Program-made: the position numbers and the translations under genes
Assembly (NCBI GenBank): GCA_026416815.1
Contig: JAOAEJ010000083.1
Span: 1 to 64,000, forward strand
DNA length: 64,000 nt
DNA from: Clostridia bacterium
GTDB lineage: Bacteria > Bacillota > Clostridia > Acetivibrionales > DSM-2933
Direction of reading: 5' to 3'
In this document: positions 44,697 to 53,959 of the stretch, piece by piece
Numbering within the stretch: the first letter of the stretch is position 1
Layout of the letters: each line of letters starts with the position of its first letter
The notes under the pieces: model-generated
What the model was told of the DNA's origin: nothing
Database searches by the model: none
What the model saw: the letters and a program-made list of their open reading frames with translations, nothing else

Positions 44697-45521
44697 TTAA
44701 AATTTTACATTACCAACTTTTCCACTGCCTAGCTTTACCAGATATACCTCCCAGCGTTTATTCCCCAAATTTCTGGCAAACTTTTTATCAAATACTGCAA
44801 AGTCAAACCTGTTTTTTCCTTTGATTGCTCCTCCCGAATCCATTGCAACAGCATATCCAAGACCTTTTATATAAAACACTGTTCCAAAAGGCCAGTATTT
44901 TTTATCTACGGCAATTGATATTCCCGGAATTATGGGTTTACCTGAGTTTGTTATCCCTTTGTTATTACCACACTCATCTTTGCTGGGAGTATAAGCCGTA
45001 CCTACGAATTCACCAATATATCTTCCCCTGTCTAGACCCGATCGTGAACTTATTCCATCAAACTTGGTATACTTTTGCGGCTTAACCCCAACTGAGGCTG
45101 CCTTTTTTAGTGAGTTCTGAAGCTCTATATTATCGTCGATTAACTCCTTATTTTTTGCTTTTAATTCTTCATTTTGCTTTTTTATTTCTTTTATTTGCTT
45201 TATGATCTCCTGATTTTGACTCAGCACAGTCTCGTATTTTGCCTTTAATAACTGGTTCTCTTTTTTAGATTTCTGCTTTTCTATACCTAATTGCTGATTA
45301 TTTTGAGTCATAGATTTCACATTTTTAAAAGCTGTATGAAACTGCTGTTGAATACTGTTATAGGACTTGTATAATATGAAGTTGTTTACCCCCAGTGTAA
45401 GAATTGTTACTAGTAAAATACAGATAATAATCAAGTATCCTATAGGACTTCTTCTTGAAGTTCTATAAGCTTCCATTGTACTTCGAGGCTCAGTTCTACT
45501 CTCCGCCTCTCCAATATCCAT
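44697..45521 (-). CDS. 3D domain-containing protein
   Basis: A 274-residue protein: membrane helix at about 28-50 (IGYLIIICILLVTILTLGV), a coiled coil at about 60-140 rich in Lys/Glu/Gln, and a C-terminal 3D domain (about 168-270). The three Asp motif is seen in VAMDSGGAIKGKNRFDFAVFD. Such double-psi barrel domains are related to MltA-type lytic transglycosylases, so a wall-remodelling role outside the membrane is likely; with a germination operon downstream, spore-related function is possible. GGAGG precedes the ATG. Confidence 0.85.
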   Translation of the reverse strand: MDIGEAESRTEPRSTMEAYRTSRRSPIGYLIIICILLVTILTLGVNNFILYKSYNSIQQQFHTAFKNVKSMTQNNQQLGIEKQKSKKENQLLKAKYETVLSQNQEIIKQIKEIKKQNEELKAKNKELIDDNIELQNSLKKAASVGVKPQKYTKFDGISSRSGLDRGRYIGEFVGTAYTPSKDECGNNKGITNSGKPIIPGISIAVDKKYWPFGTVFYIKGLGYAVAMDSGGAIKGKNRFDFAVFDKKFARNLGNKRWEVYLVKLGSGKVGNVKF

Positions 45522-45664
45522 GTATCTTCCTCCTTAGTAATTATATTAATAGAGCTTCCAGTTAAAAATTATCTTCATTTTTTCAATATTTATTCATTTC
45601 AAATGGGGCTTCCTTTAATTTCATGGCTCTTATATATGAATTGATATATTTTTTCAAAAATATA

Positions 45665-45693
45665 TTTACATTCATTATTAGATATGCTATAAT
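45665..45693 (+). promoter_or_regulatory. Promoter of tRNA-Pro
   Basis: TTTACA (45665-45670) and TATAAT (45688-45693) are 17 bp apart, with TGC just before the -10 (extended -10). The tRNA starts 13 bp later. Confidence 0.88.
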
Positions 45694-45706
45694 TTATTCT
45701 CGTCGG

Positions 45707-45784
45707 CGGGGTGTAGCTCAGCTTGGTATGAGTACTTGCTTGGGGTGCAAGGGGTCGCAGGTTCAATTCCTGTCACTCCGACCA
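45707..45784 (+). tRNA. trnP: tRNA-Pro (anticodon GGG)
   Basis: Acceptor CGGGGTG pairs with CACTCCG (one G-U). The anticodon stem CTTGC/GCAAG carries loop TTGGGGT, giving anticodon GGG, proline. GGTTCAATTCC is the T arm; ACCA is encoded at the 3' end. Divergent from the 3D-domain gene. Confidence 0.93.
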
Positions 45785-45785
45785 G

Positions 45786-45820
45786 AAAAAAGGATTACAA
45801 TTTCTTGTAATTCTTTTTTT
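45786..45820 (+). terminator. Terminator of tRNA-Pro
   Basis: AAAAAAGGATTACAA pairs with TTGTAATTCTTTTTTT (one mismatch), beginning two bases after the tRNA. Confidence 0.85.
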
Positions 45821-45847
45821 ATTATAAAATTTTATATCATAAAATTA

Positions 45848-45909
45848 GTGCAACAAAAAAGTATATTCAAAATTTAAGGCCTTTTTTTGAATATACTTTT
45901 TTGTTACAC
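45848..45909. repeat. 62-bp near-perfect palindrome
   Basis: 25-bp arms, GTGCAACAAAAAAGTATATT... at 45848-45872 and its inverse at 45885-45909, differ at one base. The loop holds AAAGGCCTTT-like symmetry. It lies between the tRNA-Pro terminator and the convergent gene at 45969. It could terminate the latter, but the arms are longer than usual for a terminator. Confidence 0.65.
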
Positions 45910-45968
45910 TTTTCAAATACTGCCACCCTATTAAATTCCCTTTAATTAAAATTGTTATTACCCTGTAC

Positions 45969-46373
45969 TCAGCCTTCAAACAAGGCTTTAACAATTTTTA
46001 TAAACACCGACTTTTCGGTATCGGTTAAGCGCTTTTTCTTCATTAACTGTAAAACCTCGGAATATTCTTTTTCAATATCAACTTTTACACTATCAGAGTT
46101 ATTTCCGTCATCTATAATCTCGGTTATGTAGATCACTTCGCCCGATATATCAATTGTTACATTCTTTTGGTATGATTCTTTATTGCTAACATCCCAGGTA
46201 GTCTTGCACTTATAAACGCCTTTATTAACTTCCTCTACAGACAGTATTTGGAATACATTTTCAAACCCATTTTTAGATATAGCAGCCATTATTTCAGAAG
46301 AATTTTTGTAAAAAGAATATTCAACATAGTCATTTACATTATTAATATAGTTAAACAGTTCAAATATTTCCAT
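45969..46373 (-). CDS. Hypothetical protein
   Basis: A 134-residue soluble protein, acidic, with a mixed alpha/beta pattern and a C-terminal helical end (EYSEVLQLMKKKRLTDTEKSVFIKIVKALFEG). GGGG precedes ATG at 46373 by 8 nt; a TTG at 46391 is less likely. No family recognised. It lies 133 bp downstream of a lipoprotein gene on the same strand and may share its transcript. Confidence 0.6.
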   Translation of the reverse strand: MEIFELFNYINNVNDYVEYSFYKNSSEIMAAISKNGFENVFQILSVEEVNKGVYKCKTTWDVSNKESYQKNVTIDISGEVIYITEIIDDGNNSDSVKVDIEKEYSEVLQLMKKKRLTDTEKSVFIKIVKALFEG

Positions 46374-46506
46374 GAAGTAATCCCCTTTCAAATACTTTAT
46401 TATGCTTTCCGAACCTTTATACCCTAAGTCAAAAGTAACACACTAATTATATCGTAATTATTATGATATAATTAAACAATTTTCTGAATTTTTAGATGCT
46501 ATCATA

Positions 46507-47073
46507 CTATTTAGAATCTTTTAGTCCATTTTTGTTTATTTCTTCTTCAATTTCTTTATTTCTCTTCTGGGCAATTTCATAAAACGCTAAATCGCACTTT
46601 ACTCTGAAATCTTTTGATTCTTCTATACTTTTAGTTACTTTTGATTGTAGAGTATTTATTCGCACTGCATCCTTTGTTTGCAAAGATTCTAGTACATAGT
46701 CAACAGCTTCACTAAATTTGGCATTTGCCTGTATTTCATATTCATGCGGCTCCTTATATATTTCCGGAACTTTAAGATTTTTGAGTTTTTGGGTTTCTTC
46801 CTTGATTTTAGCGGCGTCTTTTTTAAAACTATTTAAAAGTTCATCGTTTTTCCCCACTTTACTGGCATCACTGTTCATAAGATCAAAAAAACTTTTCTGA
46901 GCAGTTAGAATAGAATTGCCGATTTCCAACCGTTTCATTATGTACTCATTTTCTACTCTAAGAGCCTCTTCTTTACTTAGGCCACTTCCTGTTGTCCCCG
47001 CGCTATTGCATCCCGCAAAGGCAATTACTGATAACGAAAACAATAAAAAAAATACTAATTTATTTATTTTCAC
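46507..47073 (-). CDS. Putative lipoprotein
   Basis: A 188-residue secreted lipoprotein. Signal sequence 1-20 with lipobox FAGC; Cys21 is the lipidation site. The mature part is highly charged and helical (EEALRVENEYIMKRLEIGNSIL, AQKRNKEIEEEINKNG), resembling a helical-bundle extracytoplasmic protein. GTG start, 8 nt after GGAGG. Family not recognised; function unknown. Confidence 0.72.
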   Translation of the reverse strand: MKINKLVFFLLFSLSVIAFAGCNSAGTTGSGLSKEEALRVENEYIMKRLEIGNSILTAQKSFFDLMNSDASKVGKNDELLNSFKKDAAKIKEETQKLKNLKVPEIYKEPHEYEIQANAKFSEAVDYVLESLQTKDAVRINTLQSKVTKSIEESKDFRVKCDLAFYEIAQKRNKEIEEEINKNGLKDSK

Positions 47074-47612
47074 CCAAGCATCCTCCTTTTAGATATTTTT
47101 CTATATATATTCTCCATAAAAAACTAAAACCCTGCGTATTTGGACAGGAAGTTTAATAATTAAGCAAAATTATGATTTTAAATACCTGGTGAAGAGTGCG
47201 GAAGTAGACTTTAACTACAGGGTTATACCCTACCAATTTATTCATTGACATGCTGGTAATATTTATAATAAAATAGTAATTGTTGAAGGGAGTAGTTAAT
47301 ATTATAAAGTCGACATTGTGCATTACTCTGTATGACTTTATAATGATAAGGTATCAAGACTTTTGATATAACCTTATATCCTACGGTTATGTTAGGAGTC
47401 ATTTTTAGTTTTAAACATCTTATAGACAAAGAAAATAGTTATTTCTGTAAGTTGGCTGCATGATTAATGCGTTATTTGCCAAGCTGCAGAATGAAACACT
47501 ATTAGCAGTGGAAATACCCTGGCTTAATCCATAGTTGTATAATTAACCAGCAAGCCTTAGTAGTTTTTGTAGCTTCATTTTATTTTATTTATTAAACAAA
47601 GGAGGCTTGAGC
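47074..47612. other. Intergenic region with tandem hairpins
   Basis: A 539-bp gap between divergent genes. ATTATAAAGTC (47301-47311) and GACTTTATAAT (47334-47344) form a perfect stem; immediately after it ATAAGGTATCAA...TTGATATAACCTTAT (about 47346-47383) forms a second. A smaller AGGGTTATACCCT lies near 47218-47231. A short open frame across 47238-47429 (minus) is not convincing as a gene. Confidence 0.4.
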
Positions 47613-48248
47613 ATGGATAATCTTCTTTCTTTAACAGTTCCTTCAACCAGTAAGTTAAAGAATAAAGATTCCAAAAACTTTAGTGCTTTCTCAGTCAGCG
47701 AGGTTTTCATTGACGGTAAACTTAGAAAAGCCGAGTCACTGGATGATACGGAAAAAGGTTTTGGAGTTTTCATGCATTCTCTTATCCTTACTAATTCCGC
47801 AAAAATCATTAATAATGGCAAAGAAAAACTGTTTCTTTCTCGAGACGGTTATGAAAAGGCAATAGCAAGTTACACTCTATCGAAAGGTTTTAATAAAAAC
47901 CTAATAGAAAACCTGGCACCAAAGATTTCGGAACTAACGCTGGACCCTGATAAGAATATTAAAGCAACAGCACACTTGATAAATGAGTCCCTTAGACTTG
48001 TAAGCCGTGGTTCACCGGATGAACTAATAAAAAGGTGTACCCATATACTATTAGATTCAAAACCTACAAAGCTTACTCGTAGACTATCGCGTGAAATTAA
48101 TGAAGCTTTAACCATAATGTTTGAAAAGGGTTTAAAGGTATACGCATTAGCGGTGAAGGACATAGAAAAGTTTTCTGAAATGCTTGATATTGAAAATGTA
48201 TCAAACGGAATGTCACTTGTAGCACTTGTAGGCATAGGTAACAAATAG
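47613..48248 (+). CDS. Hypothetical protein
   Basis: A 211-residue soluble, mostly helical protein. The N-terminal PSTSKLKNKDSKNFSAFSVSEVF is polar; helical segments follow (LIENLAPKISELTLDPDKNIKATAHLINESLRL; LTRRLSREINEALTIMFEKGLKVYALAV). GGAGG lies 7 nt before ATG at 47613. No recognised domain, signal or membrane helix. Monocistronic, with its own terminator. Confidence 0.68.
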   Translation: MDNLLSLTVPSTSKLKNKDSKNFSAFSVSEVFIDGKLRKAESLDDTEKGFGVFMHSLILTNSAKIINNGKEKLFLSRDGYEKAIASYTLSKGFNKNLIENLAPKISELTLDPDKNIKATAHLINESLRLVSRGSPDELIKRCTHILLDSKPTKLTRRLSREINEALTIMFEKGLKVYALAVKDIEKFSEMLDIENVSNGMSLVALVGIGNK

Positions 48249-48258
48249 CAATTAATTA

Positions 48259-48292
48259 ATTGGGCTGACTATATAGTCAGCCCAATTTTAAT
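48259..48292. terminator. Bidirectional terminator
   Basis: A perfect 28-bp palindrome built on ATTGGGCTGACTAT and its inverse, with TTTTAAT after it, lies between convergent genes. Confidence 0.88.
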
Positions 48293-48299
48293 CCGTATA

Positions 48300-48638
48300 C
48301 TATTCCCACACACTCCATATCTCAGGTTGGTAGCCAACCGTAGCTTGTTTGCCATTTCGTACTATAGGAGACTTATAAAGCTTTGGATTCTTAAAAAGCA
48401 CCTCAGCCGCTACATTTCCAGTCCCAAGATTTTGCATGTTTAACGTCTTATATTCCTTAGAATCAGTATTAATTAGCTCTTTCAAGCCTACTGCTGCTCT
48501 GACGCTTTCAAACTCACCTTTGCTTAATCCGTACTTGGTCAAATCTATATACTGGTATTTGACTTTTCTTTCTTTAAAGTACCTTTCTGCCTTTTGAGTA
48601 TCAAAACATTTTTTTGCACCAAAGATTTGAATATTCAT
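48300..48638 (-). CDS. ArsC/Spx-like glutaredoxin-fold protein
   Basis: A 112-residue ArsC-superfamily protein. IQIFGAKKCFDTQKAERYFKERKVKYQYIDL gives the fold's N-terminal strand-helix with a single active Cys (residue 11); KSPIVRNGKQATVGYQPE is the conserved cis-Pro region. There is no CxxC, so it is unlike Spx redox-switch regulators and closer to the YffB/YusI-type 'arsenate reductase family' proteins, whose substrate is uncertain. AAGGAG precedes the ATG. Isolated gene. Confidence 0.85.
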   Translation of the reverse strand: MNIQIFGAKKCFDTQKAERYFKERKVKYQYIDLTKYGLSKGEFESVRAAVGLKELINTDSKEYKTLNMQNLGTGNVAAEVLFKNPKLYKSPIVRNGKQATVGYQPEIWSVWE

Positions 48639-48722
48639 AAGAACATTTTCTCCTTTAATCAGCTACTACAACCTATATATTATATTACTTTGCCTTAATA
48701 CTCAATGTTTATATTAATTTGG

Positions 48723-50900
48723 TTATTTATAGTTTGTTCCTTTATCAGGCGCCAAGTCATAAAGTATTCCTCCGCGTCCCATCCCCCTGCCAAATTGATT
48801 AAGTGTACCTTGTTTATTTGTATTGCTGCCAATAGAAGCTGTATCACTCCATTTATCGGAAGAAACTTCAATTCCATGCTCCGCGACCCACTTGCTTACT
48901 TCCGACTGCGAACCGAATCCTCCACCCATGCCTTGTACTAAGAAATACCTTATTTCACCGTTCTTAACCATCGTTTCAAGCTTATCTGCAGTTAATATTG
49001 GGTCTGAACCCAGAAATCCTCCTACAGCCATTACCGGCTTACCTGTCTGTAATATAATAGGTGACGCCGACGTTGCACTAGATACTGCAACAAGATATTT
49101 CTCACCCGTATTATTATTTGTAAGAAAACTTATCAGCTTGGAAGATGAAGTGTTTTCCGGGGATAGGCCCATATCACCCCGGCCCTGACTAAATCCTCTA
49201 TTATCATTTTCTCTATTTAACTCAGGCCCTGCATTTGGTAAAGTTGTTTCAGATCCATACAGAATGGGGGTATAGGCCCATATTGCAGGTGCTATTAGTA
49301 GTGCAGCGAATCCAATCGCCACCAAAGTCTTTATTGTCTTACCAAGGTAGTCTTTTTTTAATGACCTTACTAAAATAAGCCCTAGTGCAGATGCCAAACT
49401 TATTCCCACTACAATCGGTATAAGAATCTTACTCCATTCGGTGTATCTTGAAAGCATAAAGCCCTGTAGTGCAGCATTAGCGATTAACGCTGCAGGAAGT
49501 ATAAAACACTTCCAACCACTTTTAAAATATACTTTCCACATTTCAACAATTCCAATACCCGACAGAGCAGCTAGACCCGGCGCAAGCATACATAGGTAGT
49601 ACCTGTGGAAATAACCTGCTATGCTGAAGTACGCTAACATAGGTGCAATCCATGCTCCCCAGAGCAATAAGTATCTTGTAATTGTATTTTTATCACTGCC
49701 TCCGTTTTCACGCACTCTTAGTACAAGCATTAGAATTCCGAATAATGCTATAGGTAGCAACCAGCTTATCTGCCCTGCCATTTGCTGATTAAAGATTCTG
49801 AAAACTCCCTTTTGACCGGCTTCTCCAGCCCCCCCGGGGCCTCCTGCTCCACCAAATCCTCCAGGTCCTCTACCTTCTCCATTAAATCCATCCGGAGGAT
49901 TCATTCCGTCAGGTAAATTCCCGTTATCGGGAGGGCCTTGTAAATTTGGGCTATTACCATTATCCCATGGGCTTTGACCATTTGGAGGTGCTTGCATATT
50001 TGGCTGTCCATTTCCGTCTTGTCCATTTCCATTTGGCATGGTAGTAGAGCCAACAGCGTCTGCTCTGCCATTACCCATGTTTGGTACGCCCATCCCATTA
50101 CCGTTTTCTCTACCGGTAACTCTTTGTATTCCATTGTACCCGAGAGCAAGCTCAATAACTGAATTTGTTTGGCTGCTTCCTACATACGGCCTTTGATCGG
50201 AAGGTGTCAAATCTACTATCACGGCCCAAGAAAGGGAAACTGCCATTAGTATCACCGTAGCTACTATTAGGTGTAACACTTTTTTACCTATTTTCACAGA
50301 TGATGTAAATAGGTAAACCAAGTAAAAGGCTGGTAAAACCATGAATGCCTGAAGCATTTTGATATTAAACCCCAGTCCTACAAGCGCCATAGACAACAAC
50401 AGAAGTTTAAAACACCCTCTCTCTGCCGCTACAATTAAAGCCCATGTCGCAAGCAGCAGAACCATTACTAGCGAGGCATCAAGGTTATTTGTCCGGCTCA
50501 CGGCTATCAATATTGGTGTTAAGGCAAGAACCAATGCCGAAACGATACCTGCTGTTTTCCCAAAAAACCTTTGTACGAGGTGATATACAAGCGCTACCGA
50601 TATAACTGTTGACAGAGCCTCAGGAAGAATCAGACTCCATCCATGGAACCCGAATATCCATGCACTTAAAGCTTGCAGCCACAACCCTAAAGCCGGTTTA
50701 TCTACACTTACGAACCCACCTGGATCAAAAGAAACGAAGAAAAAGTTATGCCAGCTGCTGAGCATACTTTTTACTGCAGCGGAGTAGTAAGTGTTTGCAT
50801 ACCCCTCCTTACCAATTGCATAGAAGCATAAAAAACCCGTTAACACGAGAATCAAAAATAGTGCAATTTTATGCCAAATACCTCTAATATAATTCATCAT
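48723..50900 (-). CDS. Glycosyltransferase family 39 membrane protein
   Basis: A 725-residue polytopic membrane protein of the GT39/ArnT-like type, which transfers a sugar from a polyprenyl phosphate donor outside the membrane. SFDPGGFVSVDKPALGLWLQALSAWIFG (about 57-84) is the first extracytoplasmic loop with the catalytic-type Asp; about eleven helices are spread over 10-560. A Gly/Asn/Pro-rich low-complexity insert (about 268-362, with repeats like NGNGQDGNGQPN and GGFGGAGGPGGAG) lies in an outer loop. Three tandem 11-bp repeats stand 77-109 bp upstream of its start, matching those before the response regulator at 54617. Confidence 0.86.
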   Translation of the reverse strand: MMNYIRGIWHKIALFLILVLTGFLCFYAIGKEGYANTYYSAAVKSMLSSWHNFFFVSFDPGGFVSVDKPALGLWLQALSAWIFGFHGWSLILPEALSTVISVALVYHLVQRFFGKTAGIVSALVLALTPILIAVSRTNNLDASLVMVLLLATWALIVAAERGCFKLLLLSMALVGLGFNIKMLQAFMVLPAFYLVYLFTSSVKIGKKVLHLIVATVILMAVSLSWAVIVDLTPSDQRPYVGSSQTNSVIELALGYNGIQRVTGRENGNGMGVPNMGNGRADAVGSTTMPNGNGQDGNGQPNMQAPPNGQSPWDNGNSPNLQGPPDNGNLPDGMNPPDGFNGEGRGPGGFGGAGGPGGAGEAGQKGVFRIFNQQMAGQISWLLPIALFGILMLVLRVRENGGSDKNTITRYLLLWGAWIAPMLAYFSIAGYFHRYYLCMLAPGLAALSGIGIVEMWKVYFKSGWKCFILPAALIANAALQGFMLSRYTEWSKILIPIVVGISLASALGLILVRSLKKDYLGKTIKTLVAIGFAALLIAPAIWAYTPILYGSETTLPNAGPELNRENDNRGFSQGRGDMGLSPENTSSSKLISFLTNNNTGEKYLVAVSSATSASPIILQTGKPVMAVGGFLGSDPILTADKLETMVKNGEIRYFLVQGMGGGFGSQSEVSKWVAEHGIEVSSDKWSDTASIGSNTNKQGTLNQFGRGMGRGGILYDLAPDKGTNYK

Positions 50901-50976
50901 CGCTAACTCCTTATGATTTTAATTGATTCTTGTTCTTCATGGCATAATTCTACTGTATAGCACCCCGTTAAATCCC

Positions 50977-51009
50977 GGTACAATTGTGGCAATAGTGAGG
51001 TAAAATGAT
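50977..51009. promoter_or_regulatory. Three tandem 11-bp repeats upstream of the GT39 gene
   Basis: GGTACAATTGT, GGCAATAGTGA and GGTAAAATGAT follow one another without a gap at 50977, 50988 and 50999. The same 11-bp unit, GGCAAAATTGT, is exactly doubled upstream of the response regulator at 54617. The 11-bp period fits head-to-tail binding of an OmpR-family regulator on one DNA face. Confidence 0.65.
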
Positions 51010-51035
51010 TGTATAAAAACTCGCCTCACCTATAA

Positions 51036-51083
51036 AAAAAGATTCAGAATAACGCTAAAATAGCCGTTGTTCTGAATCTTTTT
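51036..51083. terminator. Terminator after the alpha-amylase gene
   Basis: AAAAAGATTCAGAA pairs with TTCTGAATCTTTTT around an imperfect AACG/CGTTG extension; T-runs occur on both strands. It lies about 70 bp after the amylase stop. Confidence 0.85.
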
Positions 51084-51152
51084 CTAAGATTTAAATTATA
51101 TATTGTTTTTTTGATACATTAAGCAATATTGCGTCCGTTTATAATTCGCTCA

Positions 51153-53699
51153 TTAGTTCGTCCATGTCCAAGTGTAACTTCCAGTACCACTTGTCGGAAC
51201 TGTATATGCCTTATTGCTTCCGCCTTCCCATACTACATTTCCGCTACCGTCTTTCTTGATAGCTTTAAACTGAATTGCCTGCCCTGCCGGTAAATCTACA
51301 GTTACAGTCCATGTTGGGTAATTAGGGCAGGATCCTGGACCTGCTGCACTTGCAGGAGCCCAGTTGCCTAATTCTGTACAGTTTCCGGCAATATAAACAT
51401 TCTGTCCCATATATGTAGTAGCATTATTTATTGTAAAGGTTACAGGTATTTTGCCTGATGGTGTTGGTGTAGGTGTCGGTGTAGGCGTTGGTGTTGGGGT
51501 CGGTGTTGGTGTAGGTGTCACAGTTGTTGACTGAGCCACATTGATATAGTCAAGGTTTACATTACCAGTGTCGCTTGTATCGTATTTGTATGCAATGGTA
51601 TTACTTCCTGCATTAAATGTCAACGTCTCTAACTGATCACTCCAGGTATCCCAGTTTGTAAGGGTTGCAAGACTGGTTTGTTTAACTTTAGTACCATTTA
51701 CATAAATACTTAAAGTCTTTGCAGAACCACTCGCATTCGCATACCTTAGAGTAACATCATAATTACCAGCTGTTGCAGCGTTAACTGTAAATGTTGTTGT
51801 GGCACCGCTAGTCCAGTAGCCGTCTACAAATCCAGTTCCCGAATAACCTGTATGATCGGTATTTACTTTAGCACCACCTGAAAGGGTTGCTGCTTCTGCT
51901 TCGTACTTTGAAGTAGTAGTAGGTGTTGGTGTTGGCGTCGGTGTTGCTGTAGTAGTTGGCGTTGGAGTTGGTGTTACTGTGCTGCTTGACTCCTCGATCA
52001 ATATTACACCGTTCGTGTTAGCTGTAAAGGTAACACTTCCGTTACTTACGGTTGCAGTAGCACCGGTATAATAATCTGTTAGTGAAGTACCATTTGCAAA
52101 TACAGATGATACGTTTACTGTAGTTGCTCCACTTGCACCTAGTACGCAAACAACCTTATCAGTACCGTAAACCCTGCTGAAGGTATATGGGGAAGAGCTT
52201 ATCTGCGCATGAGTACCTGCACCCACTGCTACGTGGTTATTTCTGAATTGTCCGACTTTCTGCCAGTGAGCCAATACATCGGTGTTTCCAGGCCATGGCA
52301 TATCGGACCTTGTTCCCTGATATGCGTCTGAACATGAATATCCAAAGGCTCTGCCTACTTCATCTCCATAGAAAATCTGTACTGCCTTAGGAGTAAGTAA
52401 AAGTAATGTCCCCGCTTTTTTCTGCCTAGTCGTGTCACCGTTATAGAACAATGATGTATCATGAGAAGAAATATAGCTTAAAGGATTTGAAGTACTCAAG
52501 CCTGCATAGTATGAGTAAGTTGACTCAATTCCCGAATAGCTGCTGATTCCGTTACCTACTGCTCCTTGGTACGAGAAGTTTATTACAGAGTCAAAGCCAT
52601 TATCATAGTAAGTACTTCTTTCAGGTCCATGTCCCCAAACCTCTGCTGTCATCCAGAAATCAGAGTCATCAATTTTCTTTGTTGGATTTGCTGCTTTCCA
52701 GTCTTTTAAAGCCTGTGTCGCTGAAGTCTTCAATTCTTTCCATGCATCAATTTCAACATGCTTAGCTGTGTCAACCCTGAAGCCGTCTACTCCATAGTTT
52801 CTAACCCAGTCAGTAAGCCATTTGATTAAGTATTTCCTAGGTGTATAGCCTGAGATATATGTAGCTTTTGTATCAGTTTTCTTTGAATAGAAGGTAGGCA
52901 AACCTACAGTTGTAGTTGATTCAGTCTTAAAGTCAGGTAATCCTGAAAGGTTTCCTGTTACATCACCGCTGCCGGTGGAATAGCCTGCCAATCCTGCCCT
53001 AATCCAGTTAGTTCCCCACCAATTTGCCCATTCTGTTGTACCATTGCTGTAATCAATATAATTGTGATATGAGTGCCAGGTTTCTCCCGAACCAGGCGTC
53101 CAGCTTGTACTCAAAGCTGATCCTGTCCACTTACCAAAGCTATAATCAACCATATCTTTGATGGTGTTATATCCTGCATGGTTCATTACTATATCAAATA
53201 CTACCCTAACCCCTTTTGAGTGAGCTGTATCAATAAAAGTCTGTAATTCTGTTTCTGTTCCCATATTTGCGTCCATTTTTGTGTAGTCCATAGGATAGTA
53301 TCCATGGTAAGCGTAGTGCTTGAAATCGCCTGAGCTACCGCCACCTACCCAACCGTGTATTTGCTCGTAAGGTGCAGTAATCCATAACGCATTTACACCA
53401 AGGTTTGAGAAGTAGCCTTCATTCAATTTTTGAGTCAAACCAGCTAAATCTCCACCATGGAATGTTCCTATATTTCTGCCGCTATCACCACCGTCAGTGG
53501 GGCTACGACCGTAGGAATTGTCATTTGATGTGTTTCCGTTAAGGAAACGGTCAGTAACTACAAAATATATATTTGCATTGTTCCAAGAAAATGTACTAGT
53601 TGCTGCAGCTACCGGCTGCGATGAATTTATTACTGGTAACAATGATAATACCATGACTATTGCCAGCATTACAGCTAATAGTTTTTTACTTGTTTTCAT
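51153..53699 (-). CDS. Secreted alpha-amylase (GH13) with CBM6-like and CBM20 modules
   Basis: An 848-residue exported starch-degrading enzyme. Signal peptide about 1-33. GH13 barrel about 36-490: DIVMNH (169-174), nucleophile D310 in GFRVDTAKH, acid/base E353 in TAEVWG, third Asp D414 in SSHDTS. A Thr-Pro linker (574-596), a CBM6/35-like module (598-725, YEAEAATLSGGAKV), a second Thr-Pro linker (725-748) and a CBM20 starch-binding module (750-848, GNCTELGNWAPASA) follow. No dockerin or S-layer domain, so it is free. Frame opens at 53825, but ATG at 53699 follows GGGAGG. A LacI-type operator lies 508 bp upstream. Confidence 0.93.
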   Translation of the reverse strand: MKTSKKLLAVMLAIVMVLSLLPVINSSQPVAAATSTFSWNNANIYFVVTDRFLNGNTSNDNSYGRSPTDGGDSGRNIGTFHGGDLAGLTQKLNEGYFSNLGVNALWITAPYEQIHGWVGGGSSGDFKHYAYHGYYPMDYTKMDANMGTETELQTFIDTAHSKGVRVVFDIVMNHAGYNTIKDMVDYSFGKWTGSALSTSWTPGSGETWHSYHNYIDYSNGTTEWANWWGTNWIRAGLAGYSTGSGDVTGNLSGLPDFKTESTTTVGLPTFYSKKTDTKATYISGYTPRKYLIKWLTDWVRNYGVDGFRVDTAKHVEIDAWKELKTSATQALKDWKAANPTKKIDDSDFWMTAEVWGHGPERSTYYDNGFDSVINFSYQGAVGNGISSYSGIESTYSYYAGLSTSNPLSYISSHDTSLFYNGDTTRQKKAGTLLLLTPKAVQIFYGDEVGRAFGYSCSDAYQGTRSDMPWPGNTDVLAHWQKVGQFRNNHVAVGAGTHAQISSSPYTFSRVYGTDKVVCVLGASGATTVNVSSVFANGTSLTDYYTGATATVSNGSVTFTANTNGVILIEESSSTVTPTPTPTTTATPTPTPTPTTTSKYEAEAATLSGGAKVNTDHTGYSGTGFVDGYWTSGATTTFTVNAATAGNYDVTLRYANASGSAKTLSIYVNGTKVKQTSLATLTNWDTWSDQLETLTFNAGSNTIAYKYDTSDTGNVNLDYINVAQSTTVTPTPTPTPTPTPTPTPTPTPSGKIPVTFTINNATTYMGQNVYIAGNCTELGNWAPASAAGPGSCPNYPTWTVTVDLPAGQAIQFKAIKKDGSGNVVWEGGSNKAYTVPTSGTGSYTWTWTN

Positions 53700-53959
53700 T
53701 AATAAAACCTCCCTATTTAATCTTCCTTTTAATTTTTCTATCTGTGTATAAAGATAATACCGATACTTTTTGAGCTTACAGGGGAACCTACACAGTTTAA
53801 TCAAATTCCCCATTCCATACTTCACTCCTATTGATTAGTCAATTACTGCTTTAAGGTTTATAAGGCTTGTCTTATAATCCCTCCTTCCATTGTTCAAATC
53901 AAAAACTTTTAGGTCTACCACCCCCTTCCCATTTCACCTAATGATATTTCTTAATACAA

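Noticed and set aside
47238-47429. 63-residue open frame on the minus strand in the gap before 47613
   Set aside because: It has no ribosome site, runs through the hairpins at 47301-47383 and has an odd amino acid composition; probably chance.
48300-48638. Arsenate reductase of an ars operon, or Spx regulator
   Set aside because: No arsR or arsenite pump is adjacent, and the CxxC of Spx is missing; only the fold family is supported.
51464-51525. Microsatellite-like GGTGTN repeats as a possible CRISPR or tandem repeat array
   Set aside because: They encode the Thr-Pro linker of the amylase in frame; no spacer structure.
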